DNA of 64,000 nt from Phaeoceros laevis (taxonomy: Eukaryota; Anthocerotophyta; Anthocerotopsida; Notothyladales), in contig JBNGIQ010007717.1 in assembly GCA_049999765.1 (NCBI GenBank), positions 1 to 64,000 of the forward strand. Direction: 5' to 3'. The first letter of the stretch is position 1, and every line of letters starts with the position of its first letter. Below, one piece after another: positions 27,244-41,803 of the stretch. A model generated the notes under the pieces. The model did not search any database. It had not been told where the DNA came from and saw only the letters and a list, made by a program, of their open reading frames with translations. A program made the position numbers and the translations under genes.

Positions 27244-29029
27244 TTACCCAAGGCCAGAACCTGCCTCAGTTGGTCCATAATTCATAGGGCGTTCAATTGC
27301 TCTGATACCTGCTCTCTTATCCCACTCCTCGGCCTTCAAAGTTTCTGACATAGCCTCTTGACCACGCCATAAGATCTGAACGAGCCACACAGGACATAAG
27401 ATAATCTGGAGAGTTGCATTTCCATTGTACTGCGTCTATGATGGGTTGACATAACCTGATGACATTTACCTTGTCAGCAACACCAAACTCCACAGCTTTC
27501 CGAGGATTCATATAGAACGGCCGCTCCATGACTTTGTTCACTTTCTCAAAGGACTGCAGCCATAAGGCAGTTGGGTGCCACAAATAGTGAGTAAAGGTAG
27601 AAGGCAAAGCCGTTCAGTAAAAAGCCACAAAGACTGCTGAGGCTCTTACATTGCCACTGTGCTTTGCCAGAAGCTCTACCAAAGTATCTCTGTTGTTGAT
27701 GACCTGAAACGCATTCGAAAGCCAGTCACAAATTACAAATGATTCCGAGATGTGGACACTCTCGCTTCTGCGATTACCAGGTTAAAACAAATAGAGTACC
27801 TCCTTCGCCCGAATATGAACATCGATTGCCGACATTTGCCCAGTGGATGGTAGCCGTGGTTGTTGAATCATAGCTGAAAGAACACCAGGAGTCGGGTAAT
27901 GTTGCTCCATGTGTTCTAAAAACCAGATGTTTCTGTAAATCCAGAATACAAACCTGTTGCATGGGGCAGCATGAAACGTCTGCCCTTTTGACCAGCGGCC
28001 AGAAGGAGGCAAGCTTGTCCGATGGCGGCACCAACAGCAACTGTCTGGATCTGCCAACATAAACATCGTTGCATGTGAAACACGTAATCTCTGAATAGAG
28101 GTCATAGCAGCAGTCTTAACACCAAACACATTGGCGACTTGCTCACCTCATTTTTCACATTCATCATTGTATCGTAAATGGCAAATCCCTCGGTCTCCAT
28201 TCCAACCTAAAATTTCAGCTCGAAGTAAGATAGAATTCTACTCTATAACAACGCAGATAATTGAACAACCCTGTAGAGGTCTTATCCTTCAAAAATCTGA
28301 TAGCTCAGGCAGAAACCTACCGTCTCACCATCAGCTCTGGAAGTTCCAGTCGAGTTGATGTAAACGTAAGTTGGCTGCCGCGGGTCTAACCATTGGAGGT
28401 ATAGTAGCTCCGCTATCACCAATTCTGTCACTGCCGGAACCAGCTGTTGAGAGCACAAGAACAACAATAAGTGTTAAGAGACGCCTGACAAACATTTTTC
28501 CTTATCTAGGGCAATCACTACACAGAAACAGCGGAGGTTACCGGCATGCCAATGTAAACGATGCGACTATTGAGGAGAAGAGAAGGCAAATCTGGAGGAG
28601 GACGTCGAGGCTTGTGCTCATTATAGGAGGTCGAACGTTCAACCTACAACAACCCACAAGCGGGGATTAGCAAGAAAGGATTTACTCAAATCAAGCTACT
28701 GTGCAAGTAGCACCACAAACCTGGGCAGGAGCTGCCATCAACTTGGTGTCAGCAGCCACCAAATCCAGCAGCGGGGGTCCGCCATCATATGAGCTCCTGG
28801 ACTGAGCCAGCTGGTCCTTGCCCATCTCTGTGGAGGCTACGGCAGCGAGGCGCGCAAGGAAGGGATCATTGGAAGGTGCGGGCAAAGGTGGCAAGGCCAT
28901 GCACACCCGGGAGCGCGACATCCGGGGTAAAGGGGTGCTCTTTGGAAGCCATGAAGACAAGCGCGGGTGCTGCTGTACAGCCGGAGGTCGCCCGCACAAC
29001 ATGCACTCGGCAGTCATCATATTCACCAT
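27244..29029 (-). CDS. CLPR3: ATP-dependent Clp protease proteolytic subunit-related protein 3, chloroplast
   Basis: Multi-exon minus-strand gene from ATG 29029 to TAA 27244-27246. The first exon is a transit-peptide-like region (MVNMMTAECMLCGRPP, Ser/Arg/Pro-rich) of about 100 residues. Then come RRPPPDLPSLLLNSRIVYIG, LVPAVTELVIAELLYLQWLD (28380-28450), YVYINSTGTSRADGETVGME, AVGAAIGQACLLLAAGQKG (about 28000), RRFMLPHATTMIQQPRLPS, QMSAIDVHIRAKEVINNRD, ERPFYMNPRKAVEFGVADKV and a C-terminal ILWRGQEAMSETLKAEEWDK. WLDP.QP, DGETVGME and LWRGQE single out ClpR3 among plant ClpR proteins. The ClpP catalytic Ser (GxAAS) and His (IHQP) are replaced (AAIGQA, IQQP), as expected for a non-catalytic ring subunit of the stromal ClpPR core. 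Convergent with the CMO-like gene. Confidence 0.9.
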
Positions 29030-29561
29030 GGCAAGGTCTGCTGCTGATACCAAAGACTCAATTCAGCTTGGCCTGTCGTCAAATCTGAAATCCCTGCACC
29101 AGCGAGCTGCATTCACAAGGGATCTGTTACTGGATGAACATGCATTGCTGGATGCTGTTGCTCCATGAGGGCGGTTCAACTTTTCTAGTAGTCCAGTGTA
29201 TGCTTGCATTTTATGTAGTTACACAAAGGGTAGGGCTACATCGTAATCGTAGTTACATAAAGCAACTCTCTCTCTCTCTCTCTCTCCATCGTTTTCCCGA
29301 ACTACGATTCCGGCCAATCAGAGCGCTTGCGAGTTAACTTTTCCTATCAGCGCTCTCGTACGCAAAGGCACACTAGTTTACAACGGTTCGGGGTCTTTTC
29401 CCGGAACCGAAACCGCGCTCATGCGAATTCGCTCTGAGCCCTTCACAACAAATTCACTTCGGTCCTCGAGGTTTAATTGTGTGCAGCCTTTCCTTCTCCG
29501 AAATTGCTGCGCAAGCCACCGTACACTGTACAATAGCTCAACAATACGTAGCTTCAAATGG
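29030..29561. other. Spacer between ClpR3 5' end and AIP1 3' end
   Basis: Holds the ClpR3 promoter and 5' UTR and the AIP1 3' UTR. A (CT)n microsatellite of about ten units lies at 29267-29286. CT-rich runs are common in plant promoters and 5' UTRs. No protein-like frame is seen. Confidence 0.5.
29267..29287. repeat. (CT)n microsatellite
   Basis: Uninterrupted CT dinucleotide repeat of about ten units, located a few hundred bases upstream of the ClpR3 ATG (29029, minus strand). On the ClpR3 sense strand it reads as GA repeats, a motif bound by plant BPC/BBR factors; function here is inference. Confidence 0.85.
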
Positions 29562-31989
29562 TTACGGAGTTACGTCTCTCGGATGCACTTCTGACGGTGC
29601 TGGTAGGCTCCAGACACGCACACAGGAATCACCGCCTCCACTAAGAACAGTCCGAGGATCTTCGAAAGCTAATCCCGCGACTCCACCTAAATGGGCGCTT
29701 TTGATGGATATCCGTGCCGACGCAGGCTTGTTCACCTCATAGACGAACACGTTGGTGTCAACCGACCCCGTGGCTACTCTGTTGCTATCCGGAGCCCAGG
29801 CAATCGCAGTGACCCGTGCTGTATGATAGAGCATGTTCTTCAATTTAACCTGCAAGGGATTACATGTTTTCTGTCAGCCTCACCGCAGTCTCAACAGAGC
29901 TGCGCGAGTAAGGAACATGTACAGCTGCACGTACCTTCTTCAACTCATGATCCCACACGACTGCCTCCCGATTTTGATCACCGGAAGCTACAAATACTCC
30001 GTTGGGAGAGAAGCGGACTGCAGTGATTGCCCCACGATGTTTCTCAAGTATGGCGTACTGCTGCATGGAGTTGCCCTGAACGTGGTAAAGATAAATTTTC
30101 CCATCTTGTCCACCAACCGCAGCTTCTGAACCGTCAGGGGACAAAGAACCACAAGTAGCGCCAAATCCCACACCGATCCTCGATGCAACTGTTGCCCCTC
30201 TCAAGAGGATAAGTTCATGCTCGACAGTAACAAGAACGGTGTGTCCTTCACGTGAAGCCACCTGAATATCTTTGGGTTGTGCACCTATGTCCAAGGAGTC
30301 TTCTTCTGAATATTCATGCCCGTCTAATGCAAATCTCCTCAGCTGCCATGAACATCAGTTGTTGTCAATTAGAAAATTTAGCAGAGCAGTTCTCTAAATT
30401 ACGGCGGTCAAAGGATGTGCTTACATGATTGTCATATCCACCAATCCAGAGACCACGGCCAGCCACAACAATCAGAGTTGCAGGGTGAACTTCGAGTTTC
30501 CAGGAAAGGCGACCAACAAACCCTTTTCCAAGCTTCCATCGCACTATAATGCCATCATAGCTGCTTGTGAGGTACTCACCATTACCAGATGGAACCAAGG
30601 CTGTTATGCTTTTTATATGCCCAGAGAGAATGTTCCCGGGTATGTAGTGGCCGTCAGCAGGTAAGAAGGTGATAATCCCAGCCAGGGAGATTGATAAAAG
30701 AGTACTGCCCAGCCACAGGCACCCAACCTGCATGCCCTTCGCATCATCCTCAAAAGTGAAAGAAGATAGCAAAGTGCATGATCCGCCCGGAGAGATGTTC
30801 CATATTTTTGCTGTCCTGTCGCCGGACACTGTGAGCACCTGTTGCAGAAGCTCAACCAAATGTGTGAGCCAGATCAGGTATGCGGCAAAGCTAGGCCTCA
30901 AAAAAATGAACAGGGATGCACAAACACCTTATCACTGTCTGGACTCCAACTGACAGCGTAAATGCTGGCTGTGTGTCCTTGTGCTCCCGAGAGCTCCCCC
31001 ATCTTATCTCCTGTTTGCCCATTGTAGATGATACCCCTTTTATCTGAGCTCACTGAAATGCATTTGGTCCCATCAGGAGAGAATCTGACACAGTTGACAA
31101 AGTTGGAGTGTTCTCTGCTCACGGACACCAAAAACTCATCATGGGCAGGATTCAAGAAAACAAAGAAGCATGTAGAAAGCTGAGCTAGATAAGGGCAAAG
31201 CACAAGATAGGCAGGTGCTCAGGTAGCCCACCATACCCAGAAGGCAACGTGCCTGTGAGATTTCTTGAAGCGGAAGGGTGGACCGTCATAGAAGTTCACC
31301 AAAAAATCCTCTCCACAAGTCACTATGCGAAACGGTCGGGTTGGCTTGAAGCTGCAGCTGAGGACCCGCTTGGAGTGGCCATCAAACTCACCAACAGGAG
31401 CTCCAGAGTCCCACCTGCAGCATGTAACGTACAAATTTTTGGGCAGACACGATGAGTGGTTAGGTTGCCGCTCTTCGCCACGGTTGCATTTAGCTTACTG
31501 GTGCAGTCGTTCCTTACATGAAAGCCTTGACATAGGAACCTTTTCCTTCTCCGCAGACCACAATGCGCTCACCATCGAATGACCAATCAAGATCGTCAAT
31601 TCTGCCAGATAAAGGTCGTATCTCAAGTTTGAGAACATGACCAGGTCCCTTTGCCCAGATACGAACGTTCCCTGCCAGAGAGGAAGGACAACGGTGAGCC
31701 CAGCCACCAAGATCCGGATCATTGCAGAAACAGTACAATCAAAGGGAAGCGTACCTGAAACATCTCCAGAAGCTATCCACTCGCCATTGGGTGAGAAACG
31801 CGCGACGGTAACAGGGTAGGAATGTTCTCCATAGATGTCCAGCTGGAGCGGATCCGAGAGGCTTCGGATGACAACGGATCGACCATTACAGTAGACGATG
31901 GAGTCCGATGCGGCATGACCAGCAACCAAAATGCCCTGGCCCCGTTCCGTGCTGGGCGCACTCACGTACGTCTCTGCCAGTTTGGCCAT
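29562..31989 (-). CDS. AIP1: Actin-interacting protein 1, WD40 double propeller
   Basis: Starts at ATG 31989 ([19 protein letters not shown]) and ends at 29562 ([16 protein letters not shown]). AIP1 cooperates with ADF/cofilin to sever and disassemble actin filaments in the cytoplasm. Plant AIP1 blocks are recovered in order: [181 protein letters not shown] and [20 protein letters not shown]. Roughly ten or more WD repeats fit the two seven-bladed propellers of the family. Seven or more short introns interrupt it. Divergent from the NSF gene, 673 bp away. Confidence 0.93.
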
Positions 31990-32662
31990 GTTCGGCAGGC
32001 CTTCGGACGCAGGGTACCGAAAACCAGAAAGGAGTGAACCACGAACCGCGAAACCCTTCAGAGTTATATTACTTCAGTGTTCATTGACTTCGGTTTGGAT
32101 TGACTGACTAGTCACTACTACTGTAGAATTGGCGTTTACAACTCTAGTAGAACGCTGCCAGTCACGGCCTTGCGGCCGCCAATCCGCCGGACGCGCTGAG
32201 CCCGTTGCCTGGTAGTTGGGCCTTTTATAAATGCGAGAAGGCCTTTTCCCGTCCGTGACATGGGAAGTCCAGGTTTCGTCCCTAAAGTTTACGGAGCGGC
32301 ACATGGAAAGCGGCCCTAATAAAGTGAATGACATTTGGCAGTGGCACCTTCAACTTGATGAACTACGGGTATTAGAGGCTGCTGTTTCCGGCAGGTGTGG
32401 TGGCGTCCTGATGAAGCAAATTCTGCATCTGGAGTCTGGACTCCTAGTCGCAGCTTGTCCTTCACTCCAGCGAGCTCAATTTATACCCGGCGTGCCTGCG
32501 GTATCGGAAAAACCTACTGCTCGGTCTTCGGAATATTTGTAGCGGGAAAATTAAGGCGTCTGAGGTTCTTAGCAAGGACATACCGAGGGCAATCAATCAC
32601 TAGCAAGGACATACCGAGGGCAATCAATCACTTGTTGCAAAGCGCGGCATCGTAGATCCGCG
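31990..32662. promoter_or_regulatory. Bidirectional spacer between AIP1 and NSF
   Basis: 673 bp separate the two ATGs, so both promoters and 5' UTRs lie here. A perfect 31-bp tandem duplication (32570-32600 and 32601-32631, beginning tagcaaggacataccg) is the main structure and ends 31 bp before the NSF ATG. A TTTATAAAT element at 32224-32232 could be a TATA box for NSF, judged by motif alone. Confidence 0.5.
32570..32631. repeat. Perfect 31-bp tandem duplication in the NSF leader
   Basis: Two adjacent identical 31-bp copies (start tagcaaggacataccg, end caatcaatcac) lie directly upstream of the NSF start codon. Identity suggests a recent event, allele-specific expansion or assembly slip. Confidence 0.9.
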
Positions 32663-37459
<4,797 letters not shown>

Positions 37460-38578
37460 TTGCATCAGCAAACATGTTTTCCAAAAAAATTGAGCAAGAG
37501 CAGACTTGGACGGCGAGCATGCGCAACGAGACGACTCCATCGTCACAAATTTGACTGATTCTTCCTCCGCTTAGGAAATCTACAATTGTCCGTACGGCCG
37601 CATCTGCCTTGTGTGTTCTGCTCCGCCTGCTGTGAGGCCACCTGTCGGGTAGTGGAGAAAAGCTGCGGCTTCAGGCATGGCAATAAACGTGTAAGCTGGC
37701 TCTTATTATTACAGCAGCATTGTCTGCAATTCGCACAAGGGCTCACATGTCCCGTGACTCCCATCCTCGTTCTCCACTAGTTGCGGCATGAAAGTGGTGT
37801 CTTGGAGTTGGCTGTAGGCGCCCGGCGCTATGGGAGCAGAAGAAGACCCGGGAAAAAATGTCGGGTACACCCGGGTCTTCCTCCCCTTCCGTGCAGTTTC
37901 CTTGGCTTCTCAGGAAAGCAGCCCTTGTCTATGCTCCTCGGCTCCCGTGTGTTATTTCCTTTTTCCATGTGTCCCACTGTCCGCCCGCGTCCATTACCGC
38001 ATCCGTTCTCCAGACGCGTGGCTGCTCCATTTCTGCACCGGCTCTGTCCGTCGTCTCCTGCAGCCCCACCCTCGAGGTAACATGCAGACACTGGATCTGC
38101 GCAAACCAACTTCTGTTCGAGTGTGCTGGTGAATTGTGTGTTGTTATATGGCTAGGGAGCTTGATGTGGCATGCGACGAGGCGATTGTCAGGAATCGGGG
38201 TCTGCCTGAGGCTCGCTGCAATTCGCTTGCTCTGCTCTTGTGAGCCGGTTGTGCTTTGCAATTGGGAGGGGACGTGGGAACCCTGCTGCGTCTTTAGCGC
38301 GCAGGTGCATCTAGTGGCTGACGTTTAGGATTGCCTTTGGTCTGGATCGGTCCCTGGACGCCTCGCTTGCTAATTGGGGCAAGTGCCTCGGTTGAGTGCT
38401 TGAGGGGCCTTGCTACCTCGGGGTTGTGGTTTCCTATATCAGGCGGATGAACAAGTGAGATGAAGGTTTAAGAATTGACCCGCACTTTTGGTGTGCAGTT
38501 TGTCGCCTTGTTGGTGCGCTAGCATCTGATTCGCCGCCAGTCTGTAGCTGGTACCTTACGCCGCTCCGCTAGTCTCTG
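37460..38578. other. Spacer and promoter region upstream of Rab5
   Basis: 1.1 kb between the NSF stop and the Rab5 ATG, in head-to-tail arrangement. The open frames around 37780-38330 overlap on both strands, lack family similarity and are CG-rich, as expected of a leader region. A 5' UTR intron for Rab5 is possible but not demonstrated. Confidence 0.45.
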
Positions 38579-40235
38579 ATGGCTTCCGCCGCCCTCAACC
38601 ATCTGCAGGCCAAGCTGGTATGTTACCTCATCATTTACCCGGGTTAGCTCTCTTGAGGTGTTGAGCAGGAACGTGACTGTTGGATTATGCGCCACAACAC
38701 GAGGAGCCTGCTGTGGGTTGCATGCGACTGTCGGAGGCTGTGGAATATCGGCCGATGGGATTTCAGACCTTTCGGAGGTGGAGGGGCAAAAACACGGACG
38801 GTTGGGGTTGAAACGGTGACCGCCTCAATGGCTGCCCGCTGTAAGACGACTGCATGCGTTCGCGCGTCAGGACGCCTAGCATTTCAGATTAGCTCTGAAG
38901 CCGCTGTCCGAGAACCATACACTCGGTCGATCCTTCTATGTGTGGGAAGTAGCATGCAACTAAAGAGAGGCAAATGTATTGGTGTTCGGCATAACTCTGA
39001 GAAGTAGTCTAATCGGTGCCAACTCCGGACCTTTTTTAGTGGCCGACAGCTGGGTTGTAAGGAGTTACATGATGGTCTATCTTTTGTTTGTGTGCAGGTC
39101 CTGCTTGGCGATATGGGAGCTGGCAAGTCTAGTCTGGTTCTGCGGTTTGTGAAGGGACAATTCTTTGACTATCAGGTGTCCAGACTGTATCTCGCCCAAT
39201 GGTCTTGTTATGGTGGCGCATGGTTAGCTTACAGGACAACATTCACGGTGGTAGTCAGAGCCTGCCTGGATATTTTGGTTAACCTTTTCTGTTTGCTGTG
39301 CTGCAGGAGTCAACTATAGGTGCAGCTTTTCTCACACAAACACTGGCAGTCAATGAAACAACTGTGAAGTTTGAAATTTGGGACACGGCTGGACAAGAGC
39401 GGTATCATAGCTTAGCTCCGATGTACTACAGGGGTGCAGCAGCAGCAATCATCGTTTACGACATCACTAATGCAGTACGTCTTTTGACCCTCATGGGTTT
39501 CTGCATCAGATTCTCATTGTCCACTTGGTATCACTGCTTGTAAAGTTCCACCTAGGTACAGGTCATGTCTGATTGCCTGTTGTAATATACTTGCCAAATT
39601 TTTTTGATTGTAGGATTCCTTTGCCAGAGCAAAGAAGTGGGTGCAAGAACTCCAACGGCAAGGTAACTTTCGTCAGGTTTAGTTTTTCGCAGGTCATTGA
39701 TATGGTTGGTAGGAAAGTTGCAGATGTTCAGTCTGACAACTGCCCAACTGAAGTGTTTTCTTATTGTCTTTTTGTAGGAAACCCGAATTTAGTCATGGCA
39801 CTCGCAGCAAACAAAGCCGACTTGCTGTCGAAAAGGAAGATTGAAGCGGAGGCATGTTACTTGATCCTGCCACTTGTCCAGGAATATCTGTGTCAATGAT
39901 GTGCACTTTCGTACGAGCAGTTATTGACCAATTTCAGGTGAACCAATTGCAGGAGGGACAAGCATATGCAGATGAAAATGGGCTGTTTTTTATGGAGACA
40001 TCAGCGAAGACGGCACAGAATGTTAATGAGCTCTTTTATGAGATAGGTAATGTTCTCATAGGATGTCGGATTTGCTGTATGTTGGCTAAGCCCTAGCAGG
40101 TCCTTTCTGATTTCTATCCTAATTGTACTGGGTGCAGCTAGGAAGCTACCCAAGGCTCAACCTGCACAGCCGCAGGGGATTGTGCTGACGGACAGACCTG
40201 GTGATAAGGTGTCACGGACTGGGTGTTGTTCATGA
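38579..40235 (+). CDS. Rab5 small GTPase, RABF2/RHA1-ARA7 type
   Basis: Seven exons: 38579-38617, 39098-39175, 39307-39474, 39614-39662, 39778-39851, 39953-40046 and 40138-40235. They sum to exactly 600 nt, 199 aa, the usual Rab5 length. G1 is GDMGAGKSS, the switch I/G2 Thr is in ESTIGAAF, G3 is [21 protein letters not shown]4 is ANKADLL (for NKxD) and G5 ETSAK. The C terminus TGCCS is a prenylation site for double geranylgeranylation, and there is no N-terminal MGC, so this is the conventional RABF2 class rather than ARA6/RABF1. It acts on early/multivesicular endosomes. The intron after exon 5 uses a GC donor (GAG|GCATGT) instead of GT; the acceptor is TTGCAG at 39952 and the joined reading [14 protein letters not shown] fits Rab5 exactly. 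Confidence 0.95.
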
Positions 40236-41058
40236 TGCGTATCGTATCCGCAGGCATGGGGAGTTGTGTACACAGTCATTGATGGTGTGGTTGTATAGAG
40301 GGCATATTGAGCAGTCATGCAGTGGGGCGAAGGAAGCTGGTGTTGGGTGGTTGCATGACAAGCTGGCGTTTTTGTTCGAAGCAGGATGGATTCTCTATCT
40401 ATGGGCATCGAACTTTTTTTGTGGTTTGGATGTGTTGGTCCTTGATTGCAGTATTGGTCGCAGGCGTATTAGTTGTCTGCATTCCCGTTCCTGGAAAGAT
40501 GTCCTTCATGAGACGCAGGTGAAGGACATGAAATTGTGCCTGGCTCACTACAGATGTAGGCATGTACACTACGGATAGTACCTCAAAATTTCCTCACCTG
40601 TCTAGCTGCGTGGAATTGAAGATCCTCACAGGATCACCAAACATTGAATAGTTTGCGCTGGCAACAAAATTATAAAGTGGAGATGCTCACAGGATCACCT
40701 AATTGGAAACGAAACTATAAAGCCCTCGGGCACAGTGAAAATGTCCAAAGTGTGTTTCTTTTCCAACATGGTCCTTTTGAGAAGTAGCCATCCGCTTAGA
40801 GGGTTCGTTTCAATTTGTTCGATGCTAGAATACCTTTGTGGGAGATTGACGGTGTAAGAACCCTAAACTGGCCACCATCCCTACAGTACTTGGATTCAGG
40901 GGTTCCAAGTTCTGCACCTTTCAAGCCTCCGAAAGCACCTGTTATCTGATAGCCCAAAACGGAAGGATCGGAAGGCACGGACATCACTGTGGTTCCAAGT
41001 TCTGCTCTTTTGAAGCCTCCGAAAACACCTGCCATCTGTTAACCCAACCGGAAGGATT
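40236..41058. other. Convergent 3' flank between Rab5 and SWC6
   Basis: Contains the 3' UTRs of Rab5 (plus) and SWC6 (minus). The open frame at 40201-40578 is a continuation in another frame and matches nothing. A short echo (ctcacaggatcacc) occurs at 40624 and 40687. The two-unit repeat adjacent to SWC6 is listed separately. Confidence 0.5.
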
Positions 41059-41072
41059 TCAAGCCACGAACT
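40897..41072. repeat. Two-unit direct repeat, about 85-90 bp, spanning the SWC6 stop
   Basis: Block 1 (about 40899-40980) and block 2 (about 40991-41072) share ggttccaagttctgc, then aagcctccgaaa, cacctg, atctg, cccaa and cggaaggat in the same order, with roughly 80 percent identity by eye. Copy 2 runs into the last codons of SWC6 (stop 41059-41061), so the repeat arose by duplicating the coding tail plus 3' UTR, or was captured by it. Confidence 0.75.
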
Positions 41073-41598
41073 TCTGACACCGAGTATCATTGTGCACAGT
41101 CTGGCATTTTGTGCAGCAAAACCTGGCTCCGCAGCGGACACAAGTGTAAGGAGCTACGTAGCCACAGACGCTGCAGAAGTGCCTACGTGATCGCAGACTG
41201 GATGGCCCTACAGCAGCCGTCAGATAGGATGGCACGTAAGGAGGGAGCATCTCCAGCCCTGCCTCCTGTAGCAATTCAAGGAACGATCGTGGGCTACCCT
41301 TCCTGAGCTGGCTTCCTCCGACCCGCTCCATAGCCTTGGACTGCCTGGTCTTGCGCTTAGGCCCGCCCTTCTGAGCCTTGTGCTTGAAAACTGGCTCCTC
41401 ATCCTCATCCCCAGACGCCTCCTCTTCTTCATCAACTACGAACACATCCGCTCCGACGTTGTCACTCTCCAAAGCATCCAGCCGCGCCTGAGCATTGATT
41501 GCTCGTGTGTTGGAATCTAGAAGAGCCGCTGTGACCTTCGCGGCTACCTTGCGAGCCCGTGCGGAGATCCGCCTGGCAGAGGGAGGCGACCCGAGCAT
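41059..41598 (-). CDS. SWC6: SWR1 complex subunit 6, HIT-type zinc finger protein
   Basis: Intronless, 179 aa, start at ATG 41598 (MLGSPPSARRISARARKVAA); an in-frame TTG at 41610 is not needed. Homologue of Arabidopsis SWC6/SEF and animal ZNHIT1, a subunit of the SWR1 chromatin remodeller that deposits H2A.Z. An acidic middle (DEEEEASGDEDEE) precedes a basic KRKTRQSKAMER stretch. Then comes the signature SFLELLQEAGLEMLPPYVPS and the C-terminal HIT zinc finger with ligands in FCSVCGYVAPYTCVRCGARF, CCTKCQTVHNDTRC, ending QKFVA exactly as in Arabidopsis. Size and end match the family; full function expected. Confidence 0.95.
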   Translation of the reverse strand: MLGSPPSARRISARARKVAAKVTAALLDSNTRAINAQARLDALESDNVGADVFVVDEEEEASGDEDEEPVFKHKAQKGGPKRKTRQSKAMERVGGSQLRKGSPRSFLELLQEAGLEMLPPYVPSYLTAAVGPSSLRSRRHFCSVCGYVAPYTCVRCGARFCCTKCQTVHNDTRCQKFVA

Positions 41599-41803
41599 CT
41601 CCGGCCGCAAATGCCAATCTTCCAGTCCTGATCGCCAAAAGGTTCTATTTCGCGAGCAGCTTCCGCCTTTGTCGTCTCGTCACCTACTTCCACGGCACGG
41701 CGTTATCTTGTTTTCAGTATATTTTTAGACCACCTCCTACTTGGCAAAAACGCACACGCCCCCTTCCGTGACTGGCAGTCCCACTGGAGTTCGTCAGAGC
41801 AAG
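41599..41803. promoter_or_regulatory. Short bidirectional promoter between SWC6 and alpha-amylase
   Basis: Only 205 bp separate the SWC6 ATG (41598, minus) from the amylase ATG (41804, plus). Both core promoters must sit here or overlap the genes. TATATTTTTAGA at about 41717 could act as a TATA-like element; that is motif reading only. Confidence 0.55.

Noticed and set aside
37781-38328. Pair of 99-156-codon frames upstream of Rab5
   Set aside because: Overlapping frames on both strands in a GC-rich leader region; no coding signature or family similarity.
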